Positions 1 to 7,202 are shown, counted from the first letter of the stretch. The stretch: DNA of 17,181 nucleotides from Candidatus Pacearchaeota archaeon (GCA_002686355.1 NZBV01000030.1:1-17181); one strand, 5' to 3'. Notes: generated by a model not told the origin, from the letters alone. Numbers and translations are program-made.

Positions 1-2
1 CA

Positions 3-935
3 GATGGAGATGGATATACCAGTATTTCAAGCATTGGGAGAGATGGAGCTGGAACAATGACTTCTGATAGGTGGAATTTTACTGCTGGAGGAACAACTTA
101 CTCGATTAACACTTCGAATTCAGCGAATAGGTCTTTTACTGTTGCTGCAGGTCAATTGAAATATAATGTATCTAACTATGGGACTGCAAATAGTGTTAGA
201 TTAAGGCTATTGACTGTTGCAGAAACTGTTGAGATTATTCGGCCTGCGGTTGTGATCTTTCAAGAGAAAGATGATAACAATAGATACGAGGCACTTATTG
301 TTGAACTAGAAGATGGTGCAACAAGCGATGATGGTCTTGGTATTGATTCTATAGAAGATACGTGGAGTGCTGCTGCAGCTGGATGGAAGTCTTCAAGATA
401 TACTGATAGCAAGCAAGAGGATAGAGCTAATCTATGGGGTTCAATTATCACAGTAGATAGTTCTGATTCTGACCAGAAGAGTGCTACAATTAGTTATCCT
501 AAAGAACAGATACATGCTCAGCTATATGTAACTGAAGAAGCTGCAAGTATTACTACTGGGGGAAGCACAACAGGAGTAACTGCACTTGGAGAAGTTCTTG
601 TTAAGGATAGTGAAGTGAGCTCTGTAAGTTCAAAGAACCTGATTATTGTTGGTGGAAGCTGTATTAATTCAGCTGCTGCAAAAGTCTTAGGAGGAAGTTA
701 CTGTAGTGCTGACTTTACAACTGCTACTGGTGTTGGAACAGGAGAGTTCTTGTTGAAAGGTGTTACTGGTGCATATACCACAGGTAAAATTGCATTGGTT
801 GTAGCTGGTTATGAAGCTGCAGATACTGTAAATGCTGCTAAATACTTGACTACTCAAACAGTAGACACAAGTAAGGAGTACAAAGGTACATCTGCAACTG
901 CTGCGACTCTTGTAACAACAGAAACAACAGCTTAA
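3..935 (+). CDS. S-layer protein, C-terminal part (5' end outside window)
   Basis: The reading frame is open from base 3 with no stop before the first ATG at 57, so this is the 3' end of a longer gene rather than a gene starting at 57. The last 120 or so residues carry the pattern of archaeal S-layer C-terminal domains: a NLIIVGG segment, a conserved N-S-A-A-A stretch, then KIALVVAGYEAADT and NAAKYL. In that family this part closes the surface lattice protein. The protein is rich in Ser, Thr, Gly and Ala, with short Asn-x-Ser/Thr sequons. It ends in a polar tail with no transmembrane anchor or basic tail, so it is not an obvious sortase substrate. A long pyrimidine tract follows directly. The assignment as S-layer is by recognised motif; the N-terminal half cannot be judged. 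Confidence 0.8.
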   Translation, partial: DGDGYTSISSIGRDGAGTMTSDRWNFTAGGTTYSINTSNSANRSFTVAAGQLKYNVSNYGTANSVRLRLLTVAETVEIIRPAVVIFQEKDDNNRYEALIVELEDGATSDDGLGIDSIEDTWSAAAAGWKSSRYTDSKQEDRANLWGSIITVDSSDSDQKSATISYPKEQIHAQLYVTEEAASITTGGSTTGVTALGEVLVKDSEVSSVSSKNLIIVGGSCINSAAAKVLGGSYCSADFTTATGVGTGEFLLKGVTGAYTTGKIALVVAGYEAADTVNAAKYLTTQTVDTSKEYKGTSATAATLVTTETTA

Positions 936-948
936 TTTGAGAAAGTTA

Positions 949-980
949 TTTTTTTCTTTCTTTTCTTTTTCTTTTTTTTT
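949..980 (+). terminator. T-rich archaeal terminator after the S-layer gene
   Basis: A 32-base uninterrupted pyrimidine tract, mostly T with runs of up to nine T, starts 13 bases after the S-layer stop codon. Oligo-T tracts without a strong hairpin are the usual archaeal termination signal, and a highly expressed surface protein is expected to need one. Confidence 0.7.
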
Positions 981-1184
981 GAGAACTGGCGAGAGCTTTA
1001 TTTGATTTGAATTAAAATGATGATTAGAGGCTCAAGATTAATCTTGCGACCTTGTTATGTCTAAGTTTTAAAAAATAATTAAGAACATATAATTCTTTGT
1101 TCATTAATTGAATCTTAACAACGGAAAATTATGCGGAATGCTAATTTTTGGTCAATATTAACACATAAGTTCCCATGAGTAAAG
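981..1184. other. Intergenic region with a 14-bp perfect palindrome
   Basis: No convincing gene is seen here. Bases 1033-1046 (CAAGATTAATCTTG) form a perfect 14-bp palindrome about 140 bases before the next promoter. It could be an operator for a dimeric regulator or a small hairpin. An ATGATGA at 1017-1023 resembles a C box, but no D box (CTGA) follows at suitable distance. Confidence 0.3.
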
Positions 1185-1193
1185 TTTTTATAT
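1185..1193 (+). promoter_or_regulatory. TATA box for the 188-residue membrane protein gene
   Basis: TTTTTATAT is centred about 25 bases before the ATG at 1214, which places the transcription start on or next to the start codon (leaderless). Confidence 0.5.
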
Positions 1194-1213
1194 CCCAATA
1201 ATTAAAAAAGTTA

Positions 1214-1780
1214 ATGAGGAAAATAACTTCTAAAAAAACAGGCACAAAAAGAAAACAAGTGATGGTTGGGGTTGCCCTTGTGTTTGTGATGCTTGCGAGT
1301 ACATTTGGAATTTTAACAAACTCATTTGGAACTGAAACAAATTCAGGCAGGATAAATTATAATGGTTTTGAATTTTTTGAGCAGAATGGATTCTGGATTA
1401 CTCAGATAGAAGATCGTGATTTCATATTCAGAAAAAATCCAATTGAAGTAGGAGATGTCGCAAATAATATCGAAGTTGATTTGGAGGATTATTACAACAA
1501 ACCTCTTTACATTGATTCTGAAGATGTTGAAGTGAGTTCAGAGATTTACAATAACCTTAATGTTAATGGAATTGTTATGAGGACTCAGGCAGGATGTTTT
1601 GAAGAACCTTGTAAGGAAAATGTTCCTATCAAAACCTGCGAAGACAATCTGATTGTTATCCACCAAGAAGATTATTCAAGCATTGTAACAGAAAATAACT
1701 GCGTTTTTATAAAAGGGCCTGAAGAAGATCTTATAAAAATCACCGACGGCTTTTTGTTTAAATTATTAGGGATAGAATAA
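1214..1780 (+). CDS. Single-pass membrane protein with Cys-containing extracytoplasmic domain
   Basis: Family not recognised. The N-terminus is strongly basic (residues 2-15), followed by one hydrophobic helix at about 15-37. The remaining 150 residues are acidic and lack further membrane segments, so the predicted layout is N-in with an external domain. Four cysteines fall in the C-terminal third, including a C-x4-C pair, and could form disulfides. The next gene on the same strand has the same plan and similar landmarks: an aromatic-rich stretch after the helix, an R-K/N-x-P element near the middle, and a final C-x(n)-D/E...F-L/I segment. The two are therefore likely ancient tandem paralogues. 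The start is supported by the TATA spacing. A role at the cell surface is inference from topology and the S-layer neighbour. Confidence 0.75.
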   Translation: MRKITSKKTGTKRKQVMVGVALVFVMLASTFGILTNSFGTETNSGRINYNGFEFFEQNGFWITQIEDRDFIFRKNPIEVGDVANNIEVDLEDYYNKPLYIDSEDVEVSSEIYNNLNVNGIVMRTQAGCFEEPCKENVPIKTCEDNLIVIHQEDYSSIVTENNCVFIKGPEEDLIKITDGFLFKLLGIE

Positions 1781-1785
1781 TAAAG

Positions 1786-1794
1786 CTTATAAAC
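1786..1794 (+). promoter_or_regulatory. TATA box for the 226-residue membrane protein gene
   Basis: CTTATAAAC lies just after the upstream stop codon, centred 25 bases before the ATG at 1815. The second gene thus has its own leaderless promoter despite the 34-base gap. Confidence 0.6.
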
Positions 1795-1814
1795 GAGGAT
1801 TAAGAAGAACTAAT

Positions 1815-2495
1815 ATGAAAGATAAGAAAAACAAGAAGAATGATTTTGGAGAAAATGAATTAATAACCCCAAAATCCCAGAGGGATGAATCGCCTGATAA
1901 GATTTCTGAGAAAGAGATAAAAAGAGAGAATAAACAATTAGCAACCCTGTTTGTTGTAATAGGAGGAGTTTTAATCGTGTTTATGTTAACTTATCTATTC
2001 ATTAATTCGCTTGGAAATTTTGAATATATGGGATCTGACTTTAAAATTGTGAAAGAAGGCCAGTTGATTTTTTATAATACTGCTTTTCCATACAGAGATA
2101 AGATGACTGGTAAGTATTTAGGAGATTATAATTTTTATATCAGGAATGACCCGAGAAAATTAGGAGAGGATGTTAGGTTTGATGGGGGGCTAGAAATTAT
2201 GGAGAATGTCGCTCTTGCAAGCACAGAAAGTTTTAACTGCGATGGGGATGGGGTAATTGCCGTGCAAAATCTTGCAAATCTTCTTAATGTGGCAGGAGGA
2301 AAGGTTATCAAAGACCCAAATGCAACATGTGATGAACAGGGCAGGTATACTTATATTCTGCTTCAGGAAGCAAACGTGACAGGAGTCAAACAAGTTGGGC
2401 CTTCATGTTATGAGATCAACATAGATAATTGCGAGATATTAGAGGCAACAGAAAGATTCCTGATTGAAATCTTTGCAAAAATGAATGAAAAGTAA
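1815..2495 (+). CDS. Single-pass membrane protein, probable paralogue of the preceding gene
   Basis: Family not recognised. A long, highly charged cytoplasmic segment (residues 1-40, Lys/Glu/Asp-rich) precedes one transmembrane helix at about 42-65 and an external domain of about 160 residues. The external domain contains F-Y-I-R-N-D-P near residue 115, comparable to F-I-F-R-K-N-P in the upstream protein, and four cysteines in its C-terminal half. Both proteins end in a short helix-like F-L-rich segment. The gene ends exactly one base before the stop codon of the convergent DedA gene, with no intergenic DNA. The charged cytoplasmic tail, absent from the upstream protein, could bind a cytoplasmic partner (inference). 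Confidence 0.75.
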   Translation: MKDKKNKKNDFGENELITPKSQRDESPDKISEKEIKRENKQLATLFVVIGGVLIVFMLTYLFINSLGNFEYMGSDFKIVKEGQLIFYNTAFPYRDKMTGKYLGDYNFYIRNDPRKLGEDVRFDGGLEIMENVALASTESFNCDGDGVIAVQNLANLLNVAGGKVIKDPNATCDEQGRYTYILLQEANVTGVKQVGPSCYEINIDNCEILEATERFLIEIFAKMNEK

Positions 2496-3113
2496 TCAGC
2501 ATTTCTTTTTCTTAGCTAGGATATAAAACAACAGAATGATTATTGAGAACAAAAGAACTATGGAGATTGTCATTAATTTTAATTCGAAACTTATGCCACT
2601 ACCAAAGAAGTATCCGACTAATACCAGGATTAGTGTCCAAAGTCCTGCCCCAAGTACTGTGAATAAGGAGAATTTTGCGAGATTCATCCTCGAGAAACCA
2701 GCAGGCAAAGAGATTAATTGTCGGACAACAGGAATCAGTCTTCCAACAAACATTGTGACATCTCCGTGTTTTTCAAAATATTCGTCAGATTTTCTTATTT
2801 TTGCCTTATTTATTAAAAAAAATCTTCCATATTTTTCAACAAGAAATTCAACAGCAGGTCTTCCGAAGGATAAAGCAAGAAAATAATTTATTAAAGCTCC
2901 TACCAAACTTCCTAATAATCCTGCGAGAAAAATCAGGAGAAAACTCATCTGGCCTTTTGCCGCAAGCACTCCTGCAGGAACAAGTATTGCTTCGCTTGGA
3001 AAAGGAACAAAAGAACTCTCTAGGGTCATACCTAAAAAAATTCCAATATAACCAAGTTGATTAATAATCCCAAGCAGGAAGTCAACACCGTTGGATAAAA
3101 ATTCCATTAGCAT
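2496..3113 (-). CDS. DedA / VTT-domain membrane protein
   Basis: This matches the DedA (SNARE-associated/VTT) family of polytopic membrane proteins, members of which act in lipid scrambling and membrane homeostasis. Visible signatures are E-S-S-F-V-P-F-P-S-E near residues 32-41, the G-x-x-x-G helix with F-G-R-P, and G-R-L-I-P-V-V-R-x-L-I-S-L-P-A-G in the second half. Four or five hydrophobic helices and a Lys-rich C-terminus are present; 205 residues is typical. It starts one base after the stop of the archaeosortase-like gene, so the two are almost certainly co-transcribed. There is no clear Shine-Dalgarno; ATGs at codons 1 and 3 are both possible starts. The pairing suggests a lipid carrier or membrane-remodelling link to surface protein anchoring, which is inference. 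Confidence 0.9.
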   Translation of the reverse strand: MLMEFLSNGVDFLLGIINQLGYIGIFLGMTLESSFVPFPSEAILVPAGVLAAKGQMSFLLIFLAGLLGSLVGALINYFLALSFGRPAVEFLVEKYGRFFLINKAKIRKSDEYFEKHGDVTMFVGRLIPVVRQLISLPAGFSRMNLAKFSLFTVLGAGLWTLILVLVGYFFGSGISFELKLMTISIVLLFSIIILLFYILAKKKKC

Positions 3114-3114
3114 T

Positions 3115-3687
3115 TTATTTTATCTTTTTGTATATCCAGTTTAAATCTGAATAAAATGGAATCTCTTTTATCCTAAATATTTTGACTTCTGCAAACCATA
3201 TACCGACAACAAAAATCGTGCTTATGATATACCAAAATAATTTGTGAGTTGCATCAAAAAAGACTGAACCAGAAACAAACAACACACCTAGTAAAAATAT
3301 CCTTAAAGTGTTTAGGATAAAAAAAGCTGCAAAAGCAAGGACAATCATCTTTATTCTTTTCTTCAACAAAATGTTCGGAGTTGACAGATTAAATATTAGT
3401 AGGAGATAATAAGCAGAACTTGCAATGCATGCGTCAATTATCTCTATTGGACAGCAATTAGAGAGTGTTATCACATTTCCTACGATAGATGAATCAAAGA
3501 AAAGACTTAAAAGGAAATTTGTGAGATTGATTGTCAGTGGAGCAAAAATCGAATAAAATATCCAAAGATTTGAGAATCCTGCGATAATCAGAATAAAATA
3601 TCTTAACATTATGTTAAGTATCTGTTTTGTTTGGTTTTTATTTGAACGAGCTGAAGGTTTTCTCTTTTTCCCAGGTTTCTTATTCAT
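3115..3687 (-). CDS. Archaeosortase/exosortase-family transpeptidase
   Basis: Archaeosortases are multi-helix membrane cysteine transpeptidases that cut C-terminal sorting signals of surface proteins and attach them to a membrane lipid. The three residues expected for the active site are in order and spacing: Cys87 in D-A-C-I-A-S-S-A-Y, Arg129 in L-N-T-L-R-I-F, and His148 in D-A-T-H-K-L-F-W. Each sits at the edge of a hydrophobic helix, as in the family. The Cys motif is C-I-A-S-S rather than the commoner C-S/T-G. A second Cys-Cys pair (78-79) lies just before it. A basic 22-residue N-terminus precedes the first helix. The gene lies 42 bases after a secreted protein with a C-terminal anchor and one base before a DedA gene. 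It has its own TATA box. Family call is strong; subfamily is not known to me. Confidence 0.8.
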   Translation of the reverse strand: MNKKPGKKRKPSARSNKNQTKQILNIMLRYFILIIAGFSNLWIFYSIFAPLTINLTNFLLSLFFDSSIVGNVITLSNCCPIEIIDACIASSAYYLLLIFNLSTPNILLKKRIKMIVLAFAAFFILNTLRIFLLGVLFVSGSVFFDATHKLFWYIISTIFVVGIWFAEVKIFRIKEIPFYSDLNWIYKKIK

Positions 3688-3706
3688 AAAGAATCAATGA
3701 AAAAAG

Positions 3707-3715
3707 AGTTTAAGA
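3707..3715 (-). promoter_or_regulatory. TATA-like box for the archaeosortase gene
   Basis: TCTTAAACT on the minus strand is centred about 25 bases before the ATG at 3687, consistent with a leaderless archaeosortase-DedA transcript. Confidence 0.45.
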
Positions 3716-3729
3716 ATATTTTGGAATTA

Positions 3730-5355
3730 TTATTTCTTAGCAACTTTTATTGCAACAACGATGATAATTATTATCAAGATTACATTTATCAAACCAGTTC
3801 CCCATACTAATGGGCTTTTACTTGTGATTCTACCGGTGATTGTGCTGAAACCTGACTTTCCTTCTAGTGTTACTGCGACAGGCTGTGTTTTTATAAGTTC
3901 TGTTCCAGACAGGACTTCAATATTAAATGAGTTTTCTCCTGATGCATCATCATTAACATCCAATGTCACTGTAACTTGTTTTGATTGCCCTGAACCAAGA
4001 GAGAAAGCTGTCTCGTCAATTGTAGCTGAAGAGGCCCATAAATCATAATCAGTAGGATTGATTATATAAGTTGCAAGGTCTGTCCCTGAGTTTGTGATTG
4101 TTGCTTTGATAACTAGAAGCTCTCCTGCATTGCCTCCTGATTCTAAACTTGCAGTAACCAAAGCACTAGGAGTGCCACTCTCTGAATCTGATGCGCAACC
4201 CCCTTCTACTTTGAATGGAACATTAAACTCCGAATCATCATTGTTATTATTTTCATAAACTTCATTATCTTCGTCATAAACCCAAAACTTAATAGTATGG
4301 AATTTTTCTTGGGCATCTGTTGGGATTTCTACACTTGTAGAAAGCCTCTCATTTTCTAAAGAATCAATATCCCCAAGTGTAACATCTTGATCTATTCCTA
4401 ATTCCTTATTATAAATAGTAACATAAACATCTTCTTGATCATCTTCTCCGATATTCCAAACATCTGCTGTAATCTGCATTTCACTTCCACATAAAGCTAC
4501 ATCAGATATACTAATATCATCAAGAATAACAAAATCATTTTCAAGTGTTATTGTGATATCATCTGAATTACTAATACATTCTACATTCTCTCCAATATCA
4601 TCACTGTAAGCTTTAACATATAAAACATAATCATCACCCATATCTGTATTTAAATCATCAGGGTCTACTTGAAAATCAACTGTTATTGTTTCTTTTTTTC
4701 CATCATTAAGATTAAAGTTATTTTCTTCATTATCAATCACCCATTTGTCTTTTTTTGTGCTATAAACTCCCCATTCAACAATAATATCATCTATATCATC
4801 ATTTCCGTCATTATCAACTCTAATATCAACCTCAATTTTATCAAGAGGATACCATTCATCATCACTATCCCCAAATCCTTCGGTATTATCAAGCTTTACT
4901 TTACCAAAAGTTAAATTTCCCCCTTGATTCCCTAATGAACAATAATTCTGGTTATCAAATGTAAGCGTAATATTTGTTGTGTTAGTATCAGTAGAGTTTG
5001 AAGCATTAGCTACAGTAATTGTAACTGCTTTGGTATTTTTTTCAAGATTAAAACCACTAGAGATCGCAGTTGTATTTACCTCAAATGTTGCTGTCTTAGT
5101 GCTAGTAATTGAAGTTGTATTCGATAATGAAAGAGTTATTGTATTCCCATCCCCATCAGTGATTGTTGCAGTTGAAGGATAACTAAAATTAGAACTTATG
5201 CTTGAATTTACTGTAAAAATAGTAGAATTTGAGGATTTAGTAAGAGTTGATGGCGAAGTTGGAGTAGTAATTGTGACTGTTGCAAAAGCAAAACTAATGC
5301 ATAAAATTAATATTAAAATACTTGCATTAAATAGATTAAATGTTTTACCTTCCAT
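3730..5355 (-). CDS. Large secreted surface protein with CARDB-like domain and C-terminal sorting-type anchor
   Basis: Residues 1-25 form a signal peptide (hydrophobic core ending in F-A-F-A). Residues 26-140 are Ser/Thr/Asn-rich beta-type sequence with many N-x-S/T glycosylation sequons. Residues about 165-275 are very acidic, with D-N-D-G-N-D-D-type clusters that may bind calcium. Residues about 280-385 look like a CARDB adhesion module, and a further beta domain follows. The last 40 residues form a tripartite tail: a polar T-G-R-I-T-S-K motif with S-P-L-V-W-G, a helix of about 20 Ile/Val/Leu residues, and the basic end K-V-A-K-K. This is the layout of archaeosortase substrates, and an archaeosortase-like gene follows in the same direction. 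Putative S-layer or adhesin function is inference; the sortase pairing is well supported by context. Confidence 0.75.
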   Translation of the reverse strand: MEGKTFNLFNASILILILCISFAFATVTITTPTSPSTLTKSSNSTIFTVNSSISSNFSYPSTATITDGDGNTITLSLSNTTSITSTKTATFEVNTTAISSGFNLEKNTKAVTITVANASNSTDTNTTNITLTFDNQNYCSLGNQGGNLTFGKVKLDNTEGFGDSDDEWYPLDKIEVDIRVDNDGNDDIDDIIVEWGVYSTKKDKWVIDNEENNFNLNDGKKETITVDFQVDPDDLNTDMGDDYVLYVKAYSDDIGENVECISNSDDITITLENDFVILDDISISDVALCGSEMQITADVWNIGEDDQEDVYVTIYNKELGIDQDVTLGDIDSLENERLSTSVEIPTDAQEKFHTIKFWVYDEDNEVYENNNNDDSEFNVPFKVEGGCASDSESGTPSALVTASLESGGNAGELLVIKATITNSGTDLATYIINPTDYDLWASSATIDETAFSLGSGQSKQVTVTLDVNDDASGENSFNIEVLSGTELIKTQPVAVTLEGKSGFSTITGRITSKSPLVWGTGLINVILIIIIIVVAIKVAKK

Positions 5356-5380
5356 CTGTAGTCATTTAAGAATTACTCTT

Positions 5381-5389
5381 GTTTATAAG
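5381..5389 (-). promoter_or_regulatory. TATA box for the large secreted protein
   Basis: CTTATAAAC on the minus strand is centred 30 bases before the ATG at 5355, giving a leader of at most a few bases. It forms a divergent promoter region with the TATA box at 5434-5442. Confidence 0.55.
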
Positions 5390-5433
5390 GTTTTCTATGA
5401 TAAAAAATATATATCATTTATCTACATGAAACA

Positions 5434-5442
5434 TTTATATAT
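5434..5442 (+). promoter_or_regulatory. TATA box for the 127-residue membrane protein
   Basis: TTTATATAT is centred about 31 bases before the ATG at 5469, so the leader would be about five bases. Confidence 0.5.
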
Positions 5443-5468
5443 CTTCGGGTTTTTGTTTTATTGACAAA

Positions 5469-5852
5469 ATGGTGATTAAATCACGGGAGAATTCTATTGG
5501 GGCACGGGCATTTTTAATAGGAGTCATTCTCGCGGTAATTGTCGGAATTTTTTCAGGAAGTTATAGCAATCCCTTGCTACTTACAATAATCGGAATACTT
5601 GGGCTAGTTGTAGGATATTTTGTTGCAGAAAAAGATGTGCAAACCTTTCTTTTTGCATCTGTTGCCTCATTGATTGCGAGCTTTGCAGGAATACAGGGGC
5701 TTGCAACAGATGTTGCACTTCGGGGGATTACAGTCAGCGGAATTCCAATAACCAAGATGATGATATCAATTTTAGGAGCATTATTGTTCTTATTTATCCC
5801 TGCTACAATTGTTGTAGCAATTAAGACTGTTTTTAGTATTGCTAAGGTTTAA
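5469..5852 (+). CDS. Small four-helix membrane protein, unknown function
   Basis: Family not recognised. The 127 residues form four hydrophobic helices at about 12-30, 34-52, 58-78 and 94-122, with Gly-rich packing faces (G-I-L-G-L-V-V-G) and short connecting loops. A short basic/polar N-terminus suggests N-in. There are no catalytic motifs, conserved charges within helices or cysteines. It is divergent from the secreted protein gene, and its last 11 bases overlap the convergent end of the Dph2-like gene. It could be an integral partner of the surface-protein cluster, but nothing in the sequence proves that. Confidence 0.7.
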   Translation: MVIKSRENSIGARAFLIGVILAVIVGIFSGSYSNPLLLTIIGILGLVVGYFVAEKDVQTFLFASVASLIASFAGIQGLATDVALRGITVSGIPITKMMISILGALLFLFIPATIVVAIKTVFSIAKV

Positions 5853-6459
5853 TTTCACTAATATCCATAATCTTCTCACTATCAAATATTAATCTTGGGC
5901 AAGCTGTATTAATATAGACATCAAGCCCAAAGTTTTCAAATTCAGCAGGGTTTAGATTGTTTCCTATGAATATATAGGAATCTTTGTTCTTTAGTTTAGA
6001 TTTTAGAGCAAGAGCTTTTTTGAGATTTTGCTGATTTGGTTTTGTTGATACAAGAATCCCGACTTTTTTTGCATTAAGGAATTTTAGGTAAGCTACTTTC
6101 TGTTTTTGCCTCATACTTCTAACATCTTTGTCTGAGATTTTCTCTAATCTGTTGCCATTGTAGATATAAATAGGAAAATCAGTTCCAATAGCTAGTGAGA
6201 CTGCATGGAATTTTCCATCTGATATTAGTAACAGGGCTTGAGTTGACTTTGGAAGTTTTGGTTTGCTGCAACCGAGAACCTGGGTGAATTTAGTGATGTT
6301 ATGCTTTTTTGACAAAACTTTCTTCATCTCTCCTGCCTGGTCCTCATATTGAATAGGGTAAGCAATTGCTATATTTTTAGGAAGTTTCTTTGAAATTTCT
6401 AAAATTCTTGATTTATTGACTTTTGATTTCAGTTTTGTTGGGATGAATAAGGGTTTCAT
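5842..6459 (-). CDS. Truncated Dph2-like protein (diphthamide synthase family)
   Basis: Archaeal Dph2 is a non-canonical radical-SAM enzyme that transfers the 3-amino-3-carboxypropyl group to a histidine of elongation factor 2. It has three similar domains, each giving one cysteine to a [4Fe-4S] cluster. Here the second and third are recognisable: Q-V-L-G-C with Cys64, and N-T-A-C-P-R with Cys187. The 123-residue spacing is nearly that of Pyrococcus Dph2 (Cys163 and Cys287). The whole first domain with its cysteine is absent, and the tail after Cys187 is only 18 residues, so the protein is 205 residues rather than about 340. A TATA box 26 bases before the ATG supports this start, so truncation is not an annotation artefact. 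Only two cysteines exist in total. It may be a divergent paralogue, half of a split enzyme, or a remnant. Confidence 0.75.
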   Translation of the reverse strand: MKPLFIPTKLKSKVNKSRILEISKKLPKNIAIAYPIQYEDQAGEMKKVLSKKHNITKFTQVLGCSKPKLPKSTQALLLISDGKFHAVSLAIGTDFPIYIYNGNRLEKISDKDVRSMRQKQKVAYLKFLNAKKVGILVSTKPNQQNLKKALALKSKLKNKDSYIFIGNNLNPAEFENFGLDVYINTACPRLIFDSEKIMDISEIKP

Positions 6460-6479
6460 TAGAAAAATAAAGAGAGAAT

Positions 6480-6489
6480 GTTTAAAAAA
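6480..6489 (-). promoter_or_regulatory. TATA box for the Dph2-like gene
   Basis: TTTTTTAAAC-type sequence on the minus strand is centred 25-26 bases before the ATG at 6459. Its T run doubles as the tail of the upstream hairpin terminator. Confidence 0.55.
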
Positions 6490-6502
6490 TGTGCGCTTGC
6501 AC
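6484..6502 (-). terminator. Hairpin plus T-run after the SepF operon
   Basis: On the minus strand a 4-bp GC-rich stem GTGC/GCAC with an AAGC loop is followed by A and six T. It lies about 40 bases after the stop of the 77-residue gene and overlaps the next promoter. The stem is short, so the T run probably does most of the work. Confidence 0.4.
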
Positions 6503-6543
6503 GCAGATTAACTTAAATCATTAATCCCATAAATCAGATTAGG

Positions 6544-6777
6544 TTAGATAGTTATATCAAGGCTGACTTCAACATCTTTTATAACCTTCCTAAAATGATT
6601 CATTGTCGAATAATTCTCTGAAAGTGTTTTTTGAAGTCCTCTTATAGCAACTATGGCTCTCTTATGGTCATAAGCCAATGCCTTTTCAAAAATCTTTTTA
6701 CTTACAACTCTTCCTCCAATCATATCAAGACATTTTTTACCAGAATAATCCATCTTTTGTCTTTCTTGTAAATTCAT
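6544..6777 (-). CDS. Small protein of unknown function downstream of SepF
   Basis: I do not recognise the family. The 77 residues are soluble, mixed-charge and mostly helical in character: a basic N-terminal half with K-M-D-Y-S-G-K-K-C-L-D-M-I-G-G, then K-I-F-E-K-A-L-A-Y-D-H-K-R-A and a C-terminal D-V-E-V-S-L-D-I-T-I strand. I chose the ATG at 6777, eight bases after the SepF stop. An ATG at 6867 is in frame, but it would overlap SepF by 83 bases and add a His/Lys-rich leader that is just the other frame of SepF. No Shine-Dalgarno is visible, so translation would rely on coupling. Co-transcription with SepF makes a cell-division role possible (inference). Confidence 0.65.
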   Translation of the reverse strand: MNLQERQKMDYSGKKCLDMIGGRVVSKKIFEKALAYDHKRAIVAIRGLQKTLSENYSTMNHFRKVIKDVEVSLDITI

Positions 6778-6784
6778 TTTAAAA

Positions 6785-7183
6785 TCAATATGTCTCGAAT
6801 TTACTTTTCTTTTCTTCTTTTTGAGAAATAGTTTCCTTATGGATTTTTGCAAATGATGGTGTAACAATCACTGTGTTTTCGCCAAAACCTGCGATGCTTC
6901 CCTCAAGAGCATCTGCTGTTTTTTTGATTTTTGAAATTGCTCTTTTTAGTTCAATAGAATCTCTCTGTCTCAAGTTCTTTATGTCAATCATTGCAATTGT
7001 ATAACCTTCTCTCAAAGCATTTAGAATCTCATTAACATCTTCATATTGTTTTAGTGTAAAAAGTTTTACAAGAACCTTGTTTTCTTCTCTCTCCTGTTCG
7101 CCAAGGTCAATTTCAAGATAATCCTGGTCAAATTCGTCTTCACTAGGGCTTGAGAAAGCTTTTTTGATCTTATCCAAAACCAT
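6785..7183 (-). CDS. sepF: Cell division protein SepF (archaeal type)
   Basis: SepF anchors FtsZ filaments to the membrane in archaea that divide with FtsZ. The expected parts are present: an N-terminal amphipathic helix M-V-L-D-K-I-K-K-A-F that binds membrane, an acidic linker (residues 13-37), and the SepF core of about 75 residues. The core includes L-F-T-L-K-Q-Y-E-D-V-N-E-I, the strand T-I-A-M-I-D-I, R-D-S-I-E-L-K-R-A-I, and L-E-G-S-I-A-G-F-G-E-N-T-V-I-V-T-P. The 132 residues fit the archaeal family. An FtsZ gene lies 3 kb away on the same strand, supporting a working FtsZ-SepF division system. A TATA box at 7203-7212 places transcription start at the ATG. An unknown 77-residue gene follows in the same operon. 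Confidence 0.9.
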   Translation of the reverse strand: MVLDKIKKAFSSPSEDEFDQDYLEIDLGEQEREENKVLVKLFTLKQYEDVNEILNALREGYTIAMIDIKNLRQRDSIELKRAISKIKKTADALEGSIAGFGENTVIVTPSFAKIHKETISQKEEKKSKFETY

Positions 7184-7202
7184 GATAAAATTATAAGTCA
7201 GA

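Noticed and set aside
57..59. ATG at 57 as the true start of the S-layer gene
   Set aside because: The frame is open and protein-like upstream to the window edge, with no TATA box or SD, so the gene starts outside the window.
1017..1046. Possible C/D box small RNA (ATGATGA at 1017)
   Set aside because: No D or D' box (CTGA) found at suitable distance and no flanking stem; the palindrome alone is not enough.
4669..5464. Several plus-strand ORFs opposite the large secreted protein
   Set aside because: Repetitive Ile/Val/Asn composition mirrors the Asp/Thr/Ser-rich gene on the minus strand; no promoters.
6778..6867. Upstream start (ATG 6867) for the 77-residue gene
   Set aside because: Would overlap the conserved end of sepF by 83 bases and add only an odd His/Lys-rich leader; the ATG at 6777 follows the sepF stop closely.
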